Part shown: positions 1 to 5,830 of the stretch, piece by piece
How the letters are laid out: each line of letters opens with the position of its first letter
How positions within the stretch are numbered: the stretch's first letter is position 1
From: Nitrospina sp.
GTDB lineage: Bacteria; Nitrospinota; Nitrospinia; Nitrospinales; VA-1
DNA length: 7,092 bases
NCBI GenBank assembly: GCA_018665625.1
Contig: JABJCF010000530.1
Coordinates: forward strand, 1-7,092
Direction of reading: 5' to 3'
Made by a program: the position numbers and the translations under genes
Notes under the pieces: generated by a model
What the model was told of the DNA's origin: nothing
Database searches by the model: none
Seen by the model: the letters and a program-made list of their open reading frames with translations, nothing else

Positions 1-190
1 ACGCAGAGTTCGGCTGGCGCTCAAAACGTTTGGGGGTTTGGGAAGGGATTTGAGACTGCTATACATCCCACTGGTTGCTGTAAACAGTATAATTTTGGGA
101 TGCATCTCATTCATTACAATGGAATCCTCTTTTCTAGTAACCCGCCGCTGGAAGATCTGTAAAGCTATCTCTCAATCAATTTAGCCTTCC

Positions 191-232
191 AAAAAAACGA
201 CACTCAAAATGGGGCTGATATTCAGCGCCCAT
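191..232 (-). terminator. Hairpin with downstream T run, possible terminator
   Basis: On the minus strand a stem of ten base pairs with one bulged C closes a three-base loop: arms ATGGG[C]GCTGA and TCAGCCCCAT at 232-209, loop ATA. It is followed by TTTGAGTGTCG and then seven T residues at 197-191. The stem is stable and GC-rich in its core, but the long T run starts about 11 bases past the stem, so this is an imperfect intrinsic terminator. It could end the ABC operon with a 3' untranslated region of about 250 bases, or end a short transcript from the promoter at 271-299. On the plus strand no T run follows, so termination in that direction is unlikely. Confidence 0.4.
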
Positions 233-270
233 GTAAATCTATTAATTGCTTTATATTGTATGCTTTGCAA

Positions 271-299
271 AAAATACCACTACATATAGTATCTGTCAA
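271..299 (-). promoter_or_regulatory. Candidate sigma-70 promoter, leftward
   Basis: Read on the minus strand, a perfect -35 box TTGACA (299-294) is followed by a 17-base spacer and a -10 hexamer TATTTT (276-271, four of six consensus matches). Initiation would fall near 265, about 220 bases past the DUF4340 stop. Transcription would cross the hairpin at 232-209 within about 35 bases. Its target is either a short RNA or something beyond the left edge. The boxes are seen directly; activity is inferred. Confidence 0.45.
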
Positions 300-365
300 G
301 CGGTTATTTGAAAGAAATTGCTAAAAAATGAGATAAACCTTATTTTATAGTAGTTTATGGGCGTC

Positions 366-427
366 AAAAAACCTGTTTTTTATCGAAATTTTTTTCTTGA
401 CCCAATATGAAGTGTGTTTAAAACAGG
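366..427. repeat. Inverted repeat CCTGTTTT / AAAACAGG with nested A6/T6 hairpin
   Basis: CCTGTTTT at 372-379 is exactly complementary to AAAACAGG at 420-427, with 40 bases between. The left arm also sits in a local hairpin, A6 (366-371) - CCTG loop - T6 (376-381). The two pairings use the same bases and so are mutually exclusive. This may be a mutually exclusive RNA fold, a weak operator pair around the plus-strand promoter candidate at 397-424, or chance in A/T-rich DNA. No known element was recognised. Confidence 0.3.
397..424 (+). promoter_or_regulatory. Weak candidate sigma-70 promoter, rightward
   Basis: TTGACC at 397-402 and TAAAAC at 419-424 are separated by 16 bases, with four of six matches in the -10 box. 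A nearly perfect inverted repeat ATATT-AC-AATAT (429-440) lies just downstream. It would transcribe antisense into the 3' end of the DUF4340 gene, across a purine-rich GGGAGAAGG placed before ATG codons at 473 and 476. Support is only by consensus match in A/T-rich DNA, so this is a low-confidence call. Confidence 0.2.
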
Positions 428-487
428 AATATTACAATATGTGGGGGGTGGCTCATTGTTAGTGGGAGAAGGATGATGCAGCTAATT

Positions 488-2239
488 TTATTGGACTTTA
501 AACTTATCCAGGCTCAGTGGAAAGGAGTCCAGGTACTTCTTCTTGATCCGATAATAGCCCTTTTGGCCCTCTATTTGGGCATAGAATTGCTGGTCCTTTT
601 TATCGAGGCTTCCAACCTGTAATTCCGCAAATTTTACTGAAGGGCCTGTCCAAAGACTGATCTTGAAGGAGGGAGGGGTTAATCCTGCCTCCTCAGGCAC
701 CATGCCCTCCTCGATAAAGGATTCGAATTCCATTCCATTCATCGCCCAGAGGAGGTCTTTTCCCAAAAATTCTTTGATTTTCATTTTATCGGGTTTGAGT
801 AAGCTCCAGGTGATTCCGGATTTTTGTAATTCAAAAAGGTTTTTTTGATTTTCTATAATTATTTTGCTTACGTCATCTGTTTTAAATTTGAAAAGTTTTT
901 TATTCCGTAATTCATGAAAGGTGCGAAATATTTTTTGCGTTGTTTCTTGGGAAACCGAAAACACTGTGGACTCACCGGTGCGCTTTGCAAAAAACAGTTT
1001 TCCATCAAGGGTGGTGTTACCTAAAAAAATGGTTTTCGATGTTCCATCCGCCATTGTTAAAGAAAAGGAACGTTTTGGTTTGTCGAGCCCAAACGAATCT
1101 GCAGAGTCTAGCGATAGTTTTATAAATTCGATTAGTTTTGCTTCTTTCAAATCGAACAATAGACTTTTTATGGTGGCCATATCCGCAGCGACTTCTTTGG
1201 GTTTTTTGATTTGCCAGTCATCTTTTTGTATGCGAACAGCCTTTATGGTTTCGTTTTCTATTTGAATATTTAATTCAGCCACATTTGTTTCTTCGAATTC
1301 AATCAACGTTTTTAAAAGAAAGTCGGCATTCCTTTTTTCAAGAGTGTCGCGGAATTTTGCGTCGACAAGGAATACCCCGGGTGCATCCTTTTTTATGGCG
1401 TAGTAACCAGAACTATTTTTGGAAGCACCTATTTTTATGGAGAAACTATTTTTGTTGTCATCTTCAAGTAGTACAGTTATGTCAGGTTTATCCAGACCAT
1501 AGGCGTCAAGTGACTCTGGGCTTTCACTTTCAAACTCCTTGATTCGGGAAAATTGAAGGGCTCGCAGAAAAGCTAACACAGCATCTTTATCGGCCTTTGT
1601 TTTGGCTTCCCCAGAAACCTGCCATTGTTCTTTTTCTCGAATTAAACTTAGAGGGTGTTCGCTCCTTTTAATTTGAATCCGGTTGATGGATCCCGAACTA
1701 AAATTGAAAATGGTTTTATCCCTAAAATGGTAGAGGGGTTTGTCAAAATCTGCTTTAGAGGTGGCTGCAAGAAGTACTGCGGAGTCATTTTCAAGTTTGA
1801 GGTAAATTTTACCTCCCATAGGGCTGTCATTACCGAGGAGAAGAGTTTCTTCTTTGCCTTTTTTAAATTTTACACGAATTTTAAATGAGGGAGATTGTAG
1901 ACCGTATTGCGAAAGGTTTTTAGCATTACTTTCGACAACCCGGGACTTTTCTAAGCTGTCTATTGCAGTTAAAAAAGATTCGACTTCAGGGATGTCTCCT
2001 TTGGTTTTAAGAGGCTGAGAAAGGTTCCATATACCAATAGTATTTTGCTGTAATGTTATTGTTTGATCTTTTTTGCTGATGGAGAGTTCGCTGACATCTT
2101 CCTTTTTTAAAGGCAACACCTTGCCGGCTATTTCTTTTTCGAGATTTTTCTTTTTTTCAGCAGGCAGGTCGACCAGAAAGTAGTAAAATCCCAGTCCGAT
2201 GAAAACGACCATCATCCCGGCCGTTCCTTTAAACTTCAT
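488..2239 (-). CDS. DUF4340 family membrane-anchored protein with four tandem repeats
   Basis: This 583-residue protein is the last gene of the ABC operon. An N-terminal hydrophobic helix (about residues 7-23, after MKFKG) is a signal anchor, and the rest is hydrophilic and predicted to be periplasmic. Residues 49-583 are four repeats of about 135 residues starting near 49, 185, 320 and 457. Each has a strand-rich start (VSELSI, INRIQI, VAELNI, VSKIII), a W-containing turn in a 'W.l..p' context, a helix of 'fL.al' type, then a GL..P motif (YGLQSP, YGLDKP, FGLDKP, AGLTPP) and a Gly-rich loop. DUF4340 proteins of unknown function commonly accompany GldG-type transporters, and the repeats are internal evidence that the frame is real. 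I chose the ATG at 2239 because it overlaps the upstream stop as ATGA and has a strong ribosome site. The in-frame ATG at 2332 would add 31 Arg-rich residues inside the previous gene. Function is likely structural or binding within the transporter complex (inference). Confidence 0.9.
   Translation of the reverse strand: MKFKGTAGMMVVFIGLGFYYFLVDLPAEKKKNLEKEIAGKVLPLKKEDVSELSISKKDQTITLQQNTIGIWNLSQPLKTKGDIPEVESFLTAIDSLEKSRVVESNAKNLSQYGLQSPSFKIRVKFKKGKEETLLLGNDSPMGGKIYLKLENDSAVLLAATSKADFDKPLYHFRDKTIFNFSSGSINRIQIKRSEHPLSLIREKEQWQVSGEAKTKADKDAVLAFLRALQFSRIKEFESESPESLDAYGLDKPDITVLLEDDNKNSFSIKIGASKNSSGYYAIKKDAPGVFLVDAKFRDTLEKRNADFLLKTLIEFEETNVAELNIQIENETIKAVRIQKDDWQIKKPKEVAADMATIKSLLFDLKEAKLIEFIKLSLDSADSFGLDKPKRSFSLTMADGTSKTIFLGNTTLDGKLFFAKRTGESTVFSVSQETTQKIFRTFHELRNKKLFKFKTDDVSKIIIENQKNLFELQKSGITWSLLKPDKMKIKEFLGKDLLWAMNGMEFESFIEEGMVPEEAGLTPPSFKISLWTGPSVKFAELQVGSLDKKDQQFYAQIEGQKGYYRIKKKYLDSFPLSLDKFKVQ
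491..2095 (-). repeat. Four protein-level tandem repeats within the DUF4340 gene
   Basis: The repeat units correspond approximately to 2095-1688, 1687-1283, 1282-872 and 871-491. They are 136, 135, 137 and 127 residues long, the last reaching the C-terminus. Conservation is at protein level (order of motifs, the GL..P element, alternating strands) and has largely gone from the DNA, so these are old duplications and not a recent expansion. The boundaries are set by eye from the starts VSEL, INRI, VAEL and VSKI. Confidence 0.7.
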
Positions 2240-3795
2240 AAACCTCTTCTCCTCCACCAGATGCGTATGCCAGTACCGGCCACCAACCCGGGGAAAACCA
2301 AAACGCCCAAAACGAAAATTGCGCTTCCCCATGAACTGGTCAGATGAAGAGGAGTATTTTTTCTTTCTTTAGGGCGAATTGAAATGAGGTTTTCTTCTTC
2401 CGCCAGCCAGGAAACAGTGTTTAGAAAAAAGTCTCCATTGCCCGAAAAGTTACTGTAGCGGTTGTTAGAAAAATCAGAATCTCCAATCACTATAAGCGTG
2501 GCTTTTGGTTGTGAATGACTATGATCGTGTGTTTCGCCTTCTTCTACCTTGTGGGCTTCCTTTTCCTCTAATGATTTTGTTGCAACTACGGCAACGGGTA
2601 CTGGGCCTTTAAGGTCGGTTTCTGCGTCAAATTTCACGGTTCCCGATTCAAAGTCAGATTCGCCCCAACTATTACCGCTGGTCTTCAGCAATTCTACCGT
2701 CTCTATATTGGAGTTTGGAATGGAACGAACCGACTGGATAATTGGAAAAATAGTGGCAAGAACAAATTCGCTTGTAATATCGTGAACGGTGTATTGGTTT
2801 ACTACGGGCGCTGCGAAATCTCCACCGAACAATTTGGACATGGGGTCGATGACAATATCGCCGCCGAGTTGAATTCCCCAGTTTTTCAAAAACTCATCCA
2901 AACCCGATTTTGCTTTGGGATCTATTAGCATCATAACAGCCCCACCTTTATTGAGGTAGGATTGGATGGAGTTGAGCTCTTCCGTTAAAAGGGGTTTTTT
3001 AGGGCCGGCTACTACCAGTGTCGCAGCGTCTTCTGGCACTTCTCCTGTTTGTAAAAGTAATAAGGGTTTTACTATAAAGCCGTCCTGTTCCAGATTCTTT
3101 TTGGCTGTTTGGTAGCCTTCATTCTCCATGCTTTCAATTTGGCTTTCACCATGACCTTCAAGGAAATAAATTACTTTCTGCTCATCACGAGTAACTTTTA
3201 AAAGGGCATTAGTAAGGTTTTCTTCGGAAGCATTCTGGATTTTTGTTTCTTTGGTTCCACTTTCTAATACGATGGTTCCATAGGTGGTTATCCCATATTG
3301 CTTTGTCACAGCGGGATTTTTGTCGGGGTCGACATAAGTAATTTCAATTTTATCTGTTTCTTCAAGGTAGCCAGAAATTAAATTGGTGAATGCGATTTTT
3401 TCAGGTGTTTCGATTTGATAAAAAGCGGTTAATTTAACTTCTCGTGGAAGGTCCGCAATAAATTTTTTAGTTTGTGGTGCCAGGGTAAACAGGTTTCCCT
3501 CGGTAAAGTCGAAACGATGTTTGTGGCGATGGACGAGAAGGTTGGTGAAAATAAGAATTCCAAGAAAAACAGATGTCAATATAACTGCATTGGTGCCATG
3601 AAGAGCTGAACGCGTAGAAAAGAATTCCTTTATATGTCTTCCTTCTGCAACTAGATAAAATATCCCATTAGAAATAGAAATCGCGGTAAATGATAGGATT
3701 AAAGTTTTAAGGTCAGGAAGAACAATGTAAAAAAACAGCGCCGCAAAACCCAGTATCAAAGATAACCAGCCCGCCATCGGAACGAATTTATTCAT
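2236..3795 (-). CDS. GldG-like ABC transporter auxiliary protein
   Basis: A 519-residue protein of the GldG / ABC_transp_aux type, the usual partner of GldA/GldF-like ABC transporters. Three N-terminal membrane helices (about 9-26, 31-50 and 70-88) are followed by the family hallmark FDFTEGNLFTLAPQT (95-109), a large domain predicted to be periplasmic, and a C-terminal membrane helix (about 490-510) ending in the basic tail WWRRRGL. Other recognisable elements are FLEGHGE (211-217), the GDSDFSNN stretch (438-445) and NGDFFLNTVSWLAEEENLISIRPKE-like end motifs (453-477), which resemble a GATase-like fold in this family. A charged linker with HDHSHS (423-428) interrupts the domain. The start is firm: GGAGGT lies six bases upstream (3806-3801) inside the end of the permease gene, with a 3-base gap between the genes. 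Its stop overlaps the next ATG. Its role is probably to couple the transporter to an extracytoplasmic partner (inference from Bacteroidota GldG, itself poorly defined). Confidence 0.92.
   Translation of the reverse strand: MNKFVPMAGWLSLILGFAALFFYIVLPDLKTLILSFTAISISNGIFYLVAEGRHIKEFFSTRSALHGTNAVILTSVFLGILIFTNLLVHRHKHRFDFTEGNLFTLAPQTKKFIADLPREVKLTAFYQIETPEKIAFTNLISGYLEETDKIEITYVDPDKNPAVTKQYGITTYGTIVLESGTKETKIQNASEENLTNALLKVTRDEQKVIYFLEGHGESQIESMENEGYQTAKKNLEQDGFIVKPLLLLQTGEVPEDAATLVVAGPKKPLLTEELNSIQSYLNKGGAVMMLIDPKAKSGLDEFLKNWGIQLGGDIVIDPMSKLFGGDFAAPVVNQYTVHDITSEFVLATIFPIIQSVRSIPNSNIETVELLKTSGNSWGESDFESGTVKFDAETDLKGPVPVAVVATKSLEEKEAHKVEEGETHDHSHSQPKATLIVIGDSDFSNNRYSNFSGNGDFFLNTVSWLAEEENLISIRPKERKNTPLHLTSSWGSAIFVLGVLVFPGLVAGTGIRIWWRRRGL
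2243..2255 (-). promoter_or_regulatory. Ribosome binding site that fixes the DUF4340 start
   Basis: On the minus strand GGAGGAGAAGAGG occupies 2255-2243, with its GGAG core (2252-2249) nine bases from the ATG at 2239. It lies inside the last codons of the GldG-like gene, whose TGA (2238-2236) overlaps that ATG. This supports the start at 2239 over the in-frame ATG at 2332, and suggests coupled translation of the two proteins. Confidence 0.75.
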
Positions 3796-3798
3796 AAA

Positions 3799-4566
3799 TT
3801 ACCTCCAGCGGTTCGAGTCTAAAGTGCGATGGCAAAGGAAAAGTCCAAAAATGATAAAGGAAAGGTAATAAGTGATGTCGCTGGTTCCGACCATACCTTT
3901 TAGAAAACGATCCATATGTTCAATTATGGAAAGGTATTCGAGAACTTGCCCCGTTGAAGAGTTGGCGGACTGTGCCCCCCATCCTATGACCCACATGAAG
4001 AGTGAAAAACCAAAAGTTATTACGGCGGCAACGATCTGGTTTTCTGTCAATGAAGATGCAAATACTCCTACTGAAACATAGCAGCCCGCCATGAGCAATA
4101 CCCCTAGATAGCCTGTTAAAACAGGGCCAATGTCCGGTTCGCCAATAAAAAATAAAAAGATAATTGAGTAGCTCGATAGAAGAATCATCAGGCCTACGAC
4201 TATCATGCAAGCAAAAAATTTACCCAATACGATTTCTTTTAGCTGTACCGGTGAAGAAAGCAGAAGGCGGAACGTTTTAGATTTTTTTTCTTCGGAAAAA
4301 CTGCGCATCGTAATGATGGGAATCATTAAAAGCAAGATCACAGCCATATTTTGAAAGCTGGGTTCTATAACCATTTCATTAATATTCAGGGCCATACCCA
4401 TTTGCTGGAATTGGCCTGATTGCATACTTTGCATGCTGAAAAAACTGAGGATATTAATGAAAATATAGCTGTAAATAATTAAAAATATTGTGGTGACTAC
4501 ATAAAATATGGGAGAGTTGAAAAACGAACCCATGTCTCTTTTAGCTATTAACCAGATATTCCTCAT
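3799..4566 (-). CDS. ABC-2 type transporter permease, GldF-like
   Basis: A 255-residue inner-membrane protein with six predicted helices, at about 20-42, 72-87, 113-141, 147-169, 177-197 and 231-246. The cytoplasmic loop after helix 2 carries MRSFSEEKKSKTFRLLLSSPV (86-106, read as a landmark; key residues S89, E92, K95 and T98), the coupling-loop signature of ABC-2 permeases of the GldF/NosY type. The length is normal for the family, and the N-terminus (MRNIWLIAKRDMGSFFNSP) is the usual amphipathic helix before helix 1. The start overlaps the ATPase stop as ATGA (4566-4563), with GGAG eight bases upstream. It should pair with the ATPase directly upstream to form the transporter core, probably as a homodimer since only one permease gene is present. 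In some lineages GldF and GldG are fused; here they are separate. Substrate is unknown. Confidence 0.93.
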   Translation of the reverse strand: MRNIWLIAKRDMGSFFNSPIFYVVTTIFLIIYSYIFINILSFFSMQSMQSGQFQQMGMALNINEMVIEPSFQNMAVILLLMIPIITMRSFSEEKKSKTFRLLLSSPVQLKEIVLGKFFACMIVVGLMILLSSYSIIFLFFIGEPDIGPVLTGYLGVLLMAGCYVSVGVFASSLTENQIVAAVITFGFSLFMWVIGWGAQSANSSTGQVLEYLSIIEHMDRFLKGMVGTSDITYYLSFIIFGLFLCHRTLDSNRWR

Positions 4567-5498
4567 GCGGCTGGCTCCTTTTCTTCAAGAGTGAGTTTGA
4601 GGAAAATATCTTCAAGTGTCATGGGGACGGGTTTGAGTTCCACGATGCCCCAATTTTTTTCAAGAGCTAGTTTTGCGATTTCATCTTGAAGATTTGACCT
4701 CAATTCACATTCGATGAGGAACTGATTTTCTTCTCCGCGCGAAACGGAAAGTACTTGAACGAGATTTTTTAAACCTTCTTCAAGGTTGTCTTCTGAATTT
4801 CTTACTGTCAGGGAGAGTCGTTCACTTTTGCGTAGAGAAGCTGTCAGCCCTCCGAGAGAATCCACTGCGGCAATTTCACCTTCATTAATTATGATCACGC
4901 GTTTACAAATTTGAGTGATTTCGGGAAGGATATGTGAGCTAAGAATAATAGTGTGCTCGGCTGCCAGTTCCTGAATTAATTTTCTAATTTCTATAATCTG
5001 AATGGGATCCAAACCAACGGTAGGTTCATCGAGGATGAGAATTTCTGGATCGTGGACCATAGCCTGGGCCAATCCAACCCTTTGTTGGTAACCTTTGGAA
5101 AGTCGTCCGATTATTCGATGGCTTACATCCTTAATCGAACACTTTTCAATAACCCTTTCAACGGCGGAAGGGATCTTTTTAGAATTAACACCTCTTATGC
5201 CAGCAGAAAATTTTAAAAAACCAGCAACCGTCATGTCTGGATAAACCGGTGGTGTTTCTGGGAGGTATCCGATGATTTTTCTGATTTCAAGCGACTGCTC
5301 AAAGGTGTCGAACCCATTGATTTTTGCGCTACCACTTGAAGCTGGCAGAATGCATGAAATAATATTCATGGTTGTGCTTTTACCTGCCCCATTCGGCCCG
5401 AGAAAACCAACCACTTCACCTTTTTCTATTTGAAAGGAAATGTTATTTATGGCGCGACGTGTCCCGTAATACCGGGTCAGGTTCTCAACTTCAATCAT
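4563..5498 (-). CDS. ABC transporter ATP-binding protein, GldA-like
   Basis: A 311-residue ATPase that powers the adjacent permease from the cytoplasmic side. All nucleotide-binding motifs are intact: Walker A GPNGAGKST (34-42), signature LSKGYQQR (133-140), Walker B ILILDEP (153-159) with catalytic E158, D-loop GLD (162-164) and H-loop H189 in LSSHIL. The Q-loop position reads GYLPE (77-81), with Glu in place of Gln, as is common in the DrrA/GldA/CcmA-like group. Beyond about residue 217 there is a C-terminal domain of roughly 95 residues ending in the usual LEDIFLKLT motif and a short acidic tail. The start is supported by GGAG (5509-5506) seven bases upstream and by MIEVENLTRYYG being the normal family N-terminus. 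This is the first gene of the operon, after a 332-base gap containing a candidate promoter. Catalytic function is near certain; the gliding role known for GldA in Bacteroidota should not be assumed here. Confidence 0.96.
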   Translation of the reverse strand: MIEVENLTRYYGTRRAINNISFQIEKGEVVGFLGPNGAGKSTTMNIISCILPASSGSAKINGFDTFEQSLEIRKIIGYLPETPPVYPDMTVAGFLKFSAGIRGVNSKKIPSAVERVIEKCSIKDVSHRIIGRLSKGYQQRVGLAQAMVHDPEILILDEPTVGLDPIQIIEIRKLIQELAAEHTIILSSHILPEITQICKRVIIINEGEIAAVDSLGGLTASLRKSERLSLTVRNSEDNLEEGLKNLVQVLSVSRGEENQFLIECELRSNLQDEIAKLALEKNWGIVELKPVPMTLEDIFLKLTLEEKEPAA

Positions 5499-5599
5499 TC
5501 TGGTACTCCATAAAAACCATTGGGCATCTGGGAGAATTTGCTTTGTTTATGTTGTAGGGAAAATATATAGAAACAATCAAAGGAAATATGAATAGAGAA

Positions 5600-5629
5600 A
5601 AATTAGCATAGTCGCCACATGATTTTCAA
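5600..5629 (-). promoter_or_regulatory. Candidate promoter for the ABC operon
   Basis: On the minus strand TTGAAA (5629-5624) and TAATTT (5605-5600) are separated by 18 bases. Both deviate from the sigma-70 consensus, and the surrounding DNA is A/T-rich, so chance matches are expected. The position is reasonable: initiation near 5593 gives a leader of about 95 bases before the ATPase ATG. The A/T palindrome at 5629-5644 abuts the upstream edge of the -35 box, where an operator or UP-like element would lie. Confidence 0.3.
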
Positions 5630-5658
5630 TTAAAAATTTTTAATCTCTCTAGCGAGAG
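5629..5658. repeat. Two abutting palindromes upstream of the ABC operon
   Basis: ATTAAAAATTTTTAAT at 5629-5644 is a perfect 16-bp palindrome of A and T only. Directly next to it, CTCTC-TAGC-GAGAG at 5645-5658 forms a 5-bp hairpin. On the minus strand the GC-containing hairpin comes first and the A/T palindrome second, resembling a weak terminator (stem, then ATTAAAAATTTTT), but the T5 run begins eight bases after the stem. It may be an operator, since it touches the candidate -35 box, or a weak terminator for the upstream gene. Confidence 0.4.
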
Positions 5659-5830
5659 TAGCAGTGTTAGCGGACTATAGTAAAGGGGTAAAGGCACAAA
5701 TTTTCTAAATGGGATTCGACCTGTTTGCCCCCTACCGGGTATATGTGGTATTTAACCATTTACTTCATGCCCCAGAGGGGTAGCACGGGTAAAAGTTTAG
5801 GTGAATCATCACAGGCCCTACGCCCAGTGG

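Larger units (their letters stand above)
1..487. other. Region without a confident gene, downstream of the ABC operon
   Basis: This stretch follows the DUF4340 stop codon and contains no gene I can recognise. From right to left it holds a possible plus-strand promoter (397-424), an inverted repeat (366-427), a strong minus-strand promoter candidate (271-299), a bulged hairpin with a T7 run (191-232), and an open frame running from the window edge to a TAA at 160-162 on the plus strand. That last frame (53 codons, rich in Gly, Phe, His, Tyr and Asn) could be the end of a convergent gene. The minus strand is open over the same codons with an ATG at 114-112, so strand cannot be decided. I recognise neither product. 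Base composition is locally richer in G+C over the first 60 bases. Confidence 0.6.
5499..5830. other. Intergenic region upstream of the ABC operon
   Basis: This 332-base gap separates the TPR-like gene from the ABC operon, and I find no coding frame in it that I trust. Nearest the ATPase it carries the ribosome site (5509-5506), then a possible promoter (5600-5629) and two abutting palindromes (5629-5658). Between about 5660 and 5830 it is richer in G+C and contains several short potential hairpins: TGGT-ATTTA-ACCA, CCCC-AGA-GGGG (5770-5780) and GTGA-ATCA-TCAC (5801-5812). None has a T run, so I cannot point to an intrinsic terminator for the TPR-like gene, and read-through into the ABC operon is possible. 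No riboswitch or known RNA family was recognised. Confidence 0.6.

Noticed and set aside
921..1265. Plus-strand 114-codon open frame
   Set aside because: It is antisense to the DUF4340 gene, whose frame is confirmed by its internal repeats. The translation has no recognisable domain.
2240..2332. Extended N-terminus of the DUF4340 protein from an ATG at 2332
   Set aside because: It would lie wholly within the GldG-like gene, adds 31 residues before a clean signal anchor, and competes with an ATG at 2239 that has a strong ribosome site and an ATGA overlap.
3920..4210. Minus-strand 96-codon frame inside the permease gene
   Set aside because: It is an alternative frame of the permease, which has convincing membrane helices and the ABC-2 coupling-loop motif.
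5705..5725. tRNA T-arm-like sequence GGTCGAATCCC on the minus strand
   Set aside because: No acceptor, D or anticodon stems can be assembled around it, and the T-loop is not of standard length.
5768..5782. CCCC-AGA-GGGG hairpin as terminator of the TPR-like gene
   Set aside because: No T run follows on the minus strand, and the outer pair becomes an A/C mismatch in that direction.
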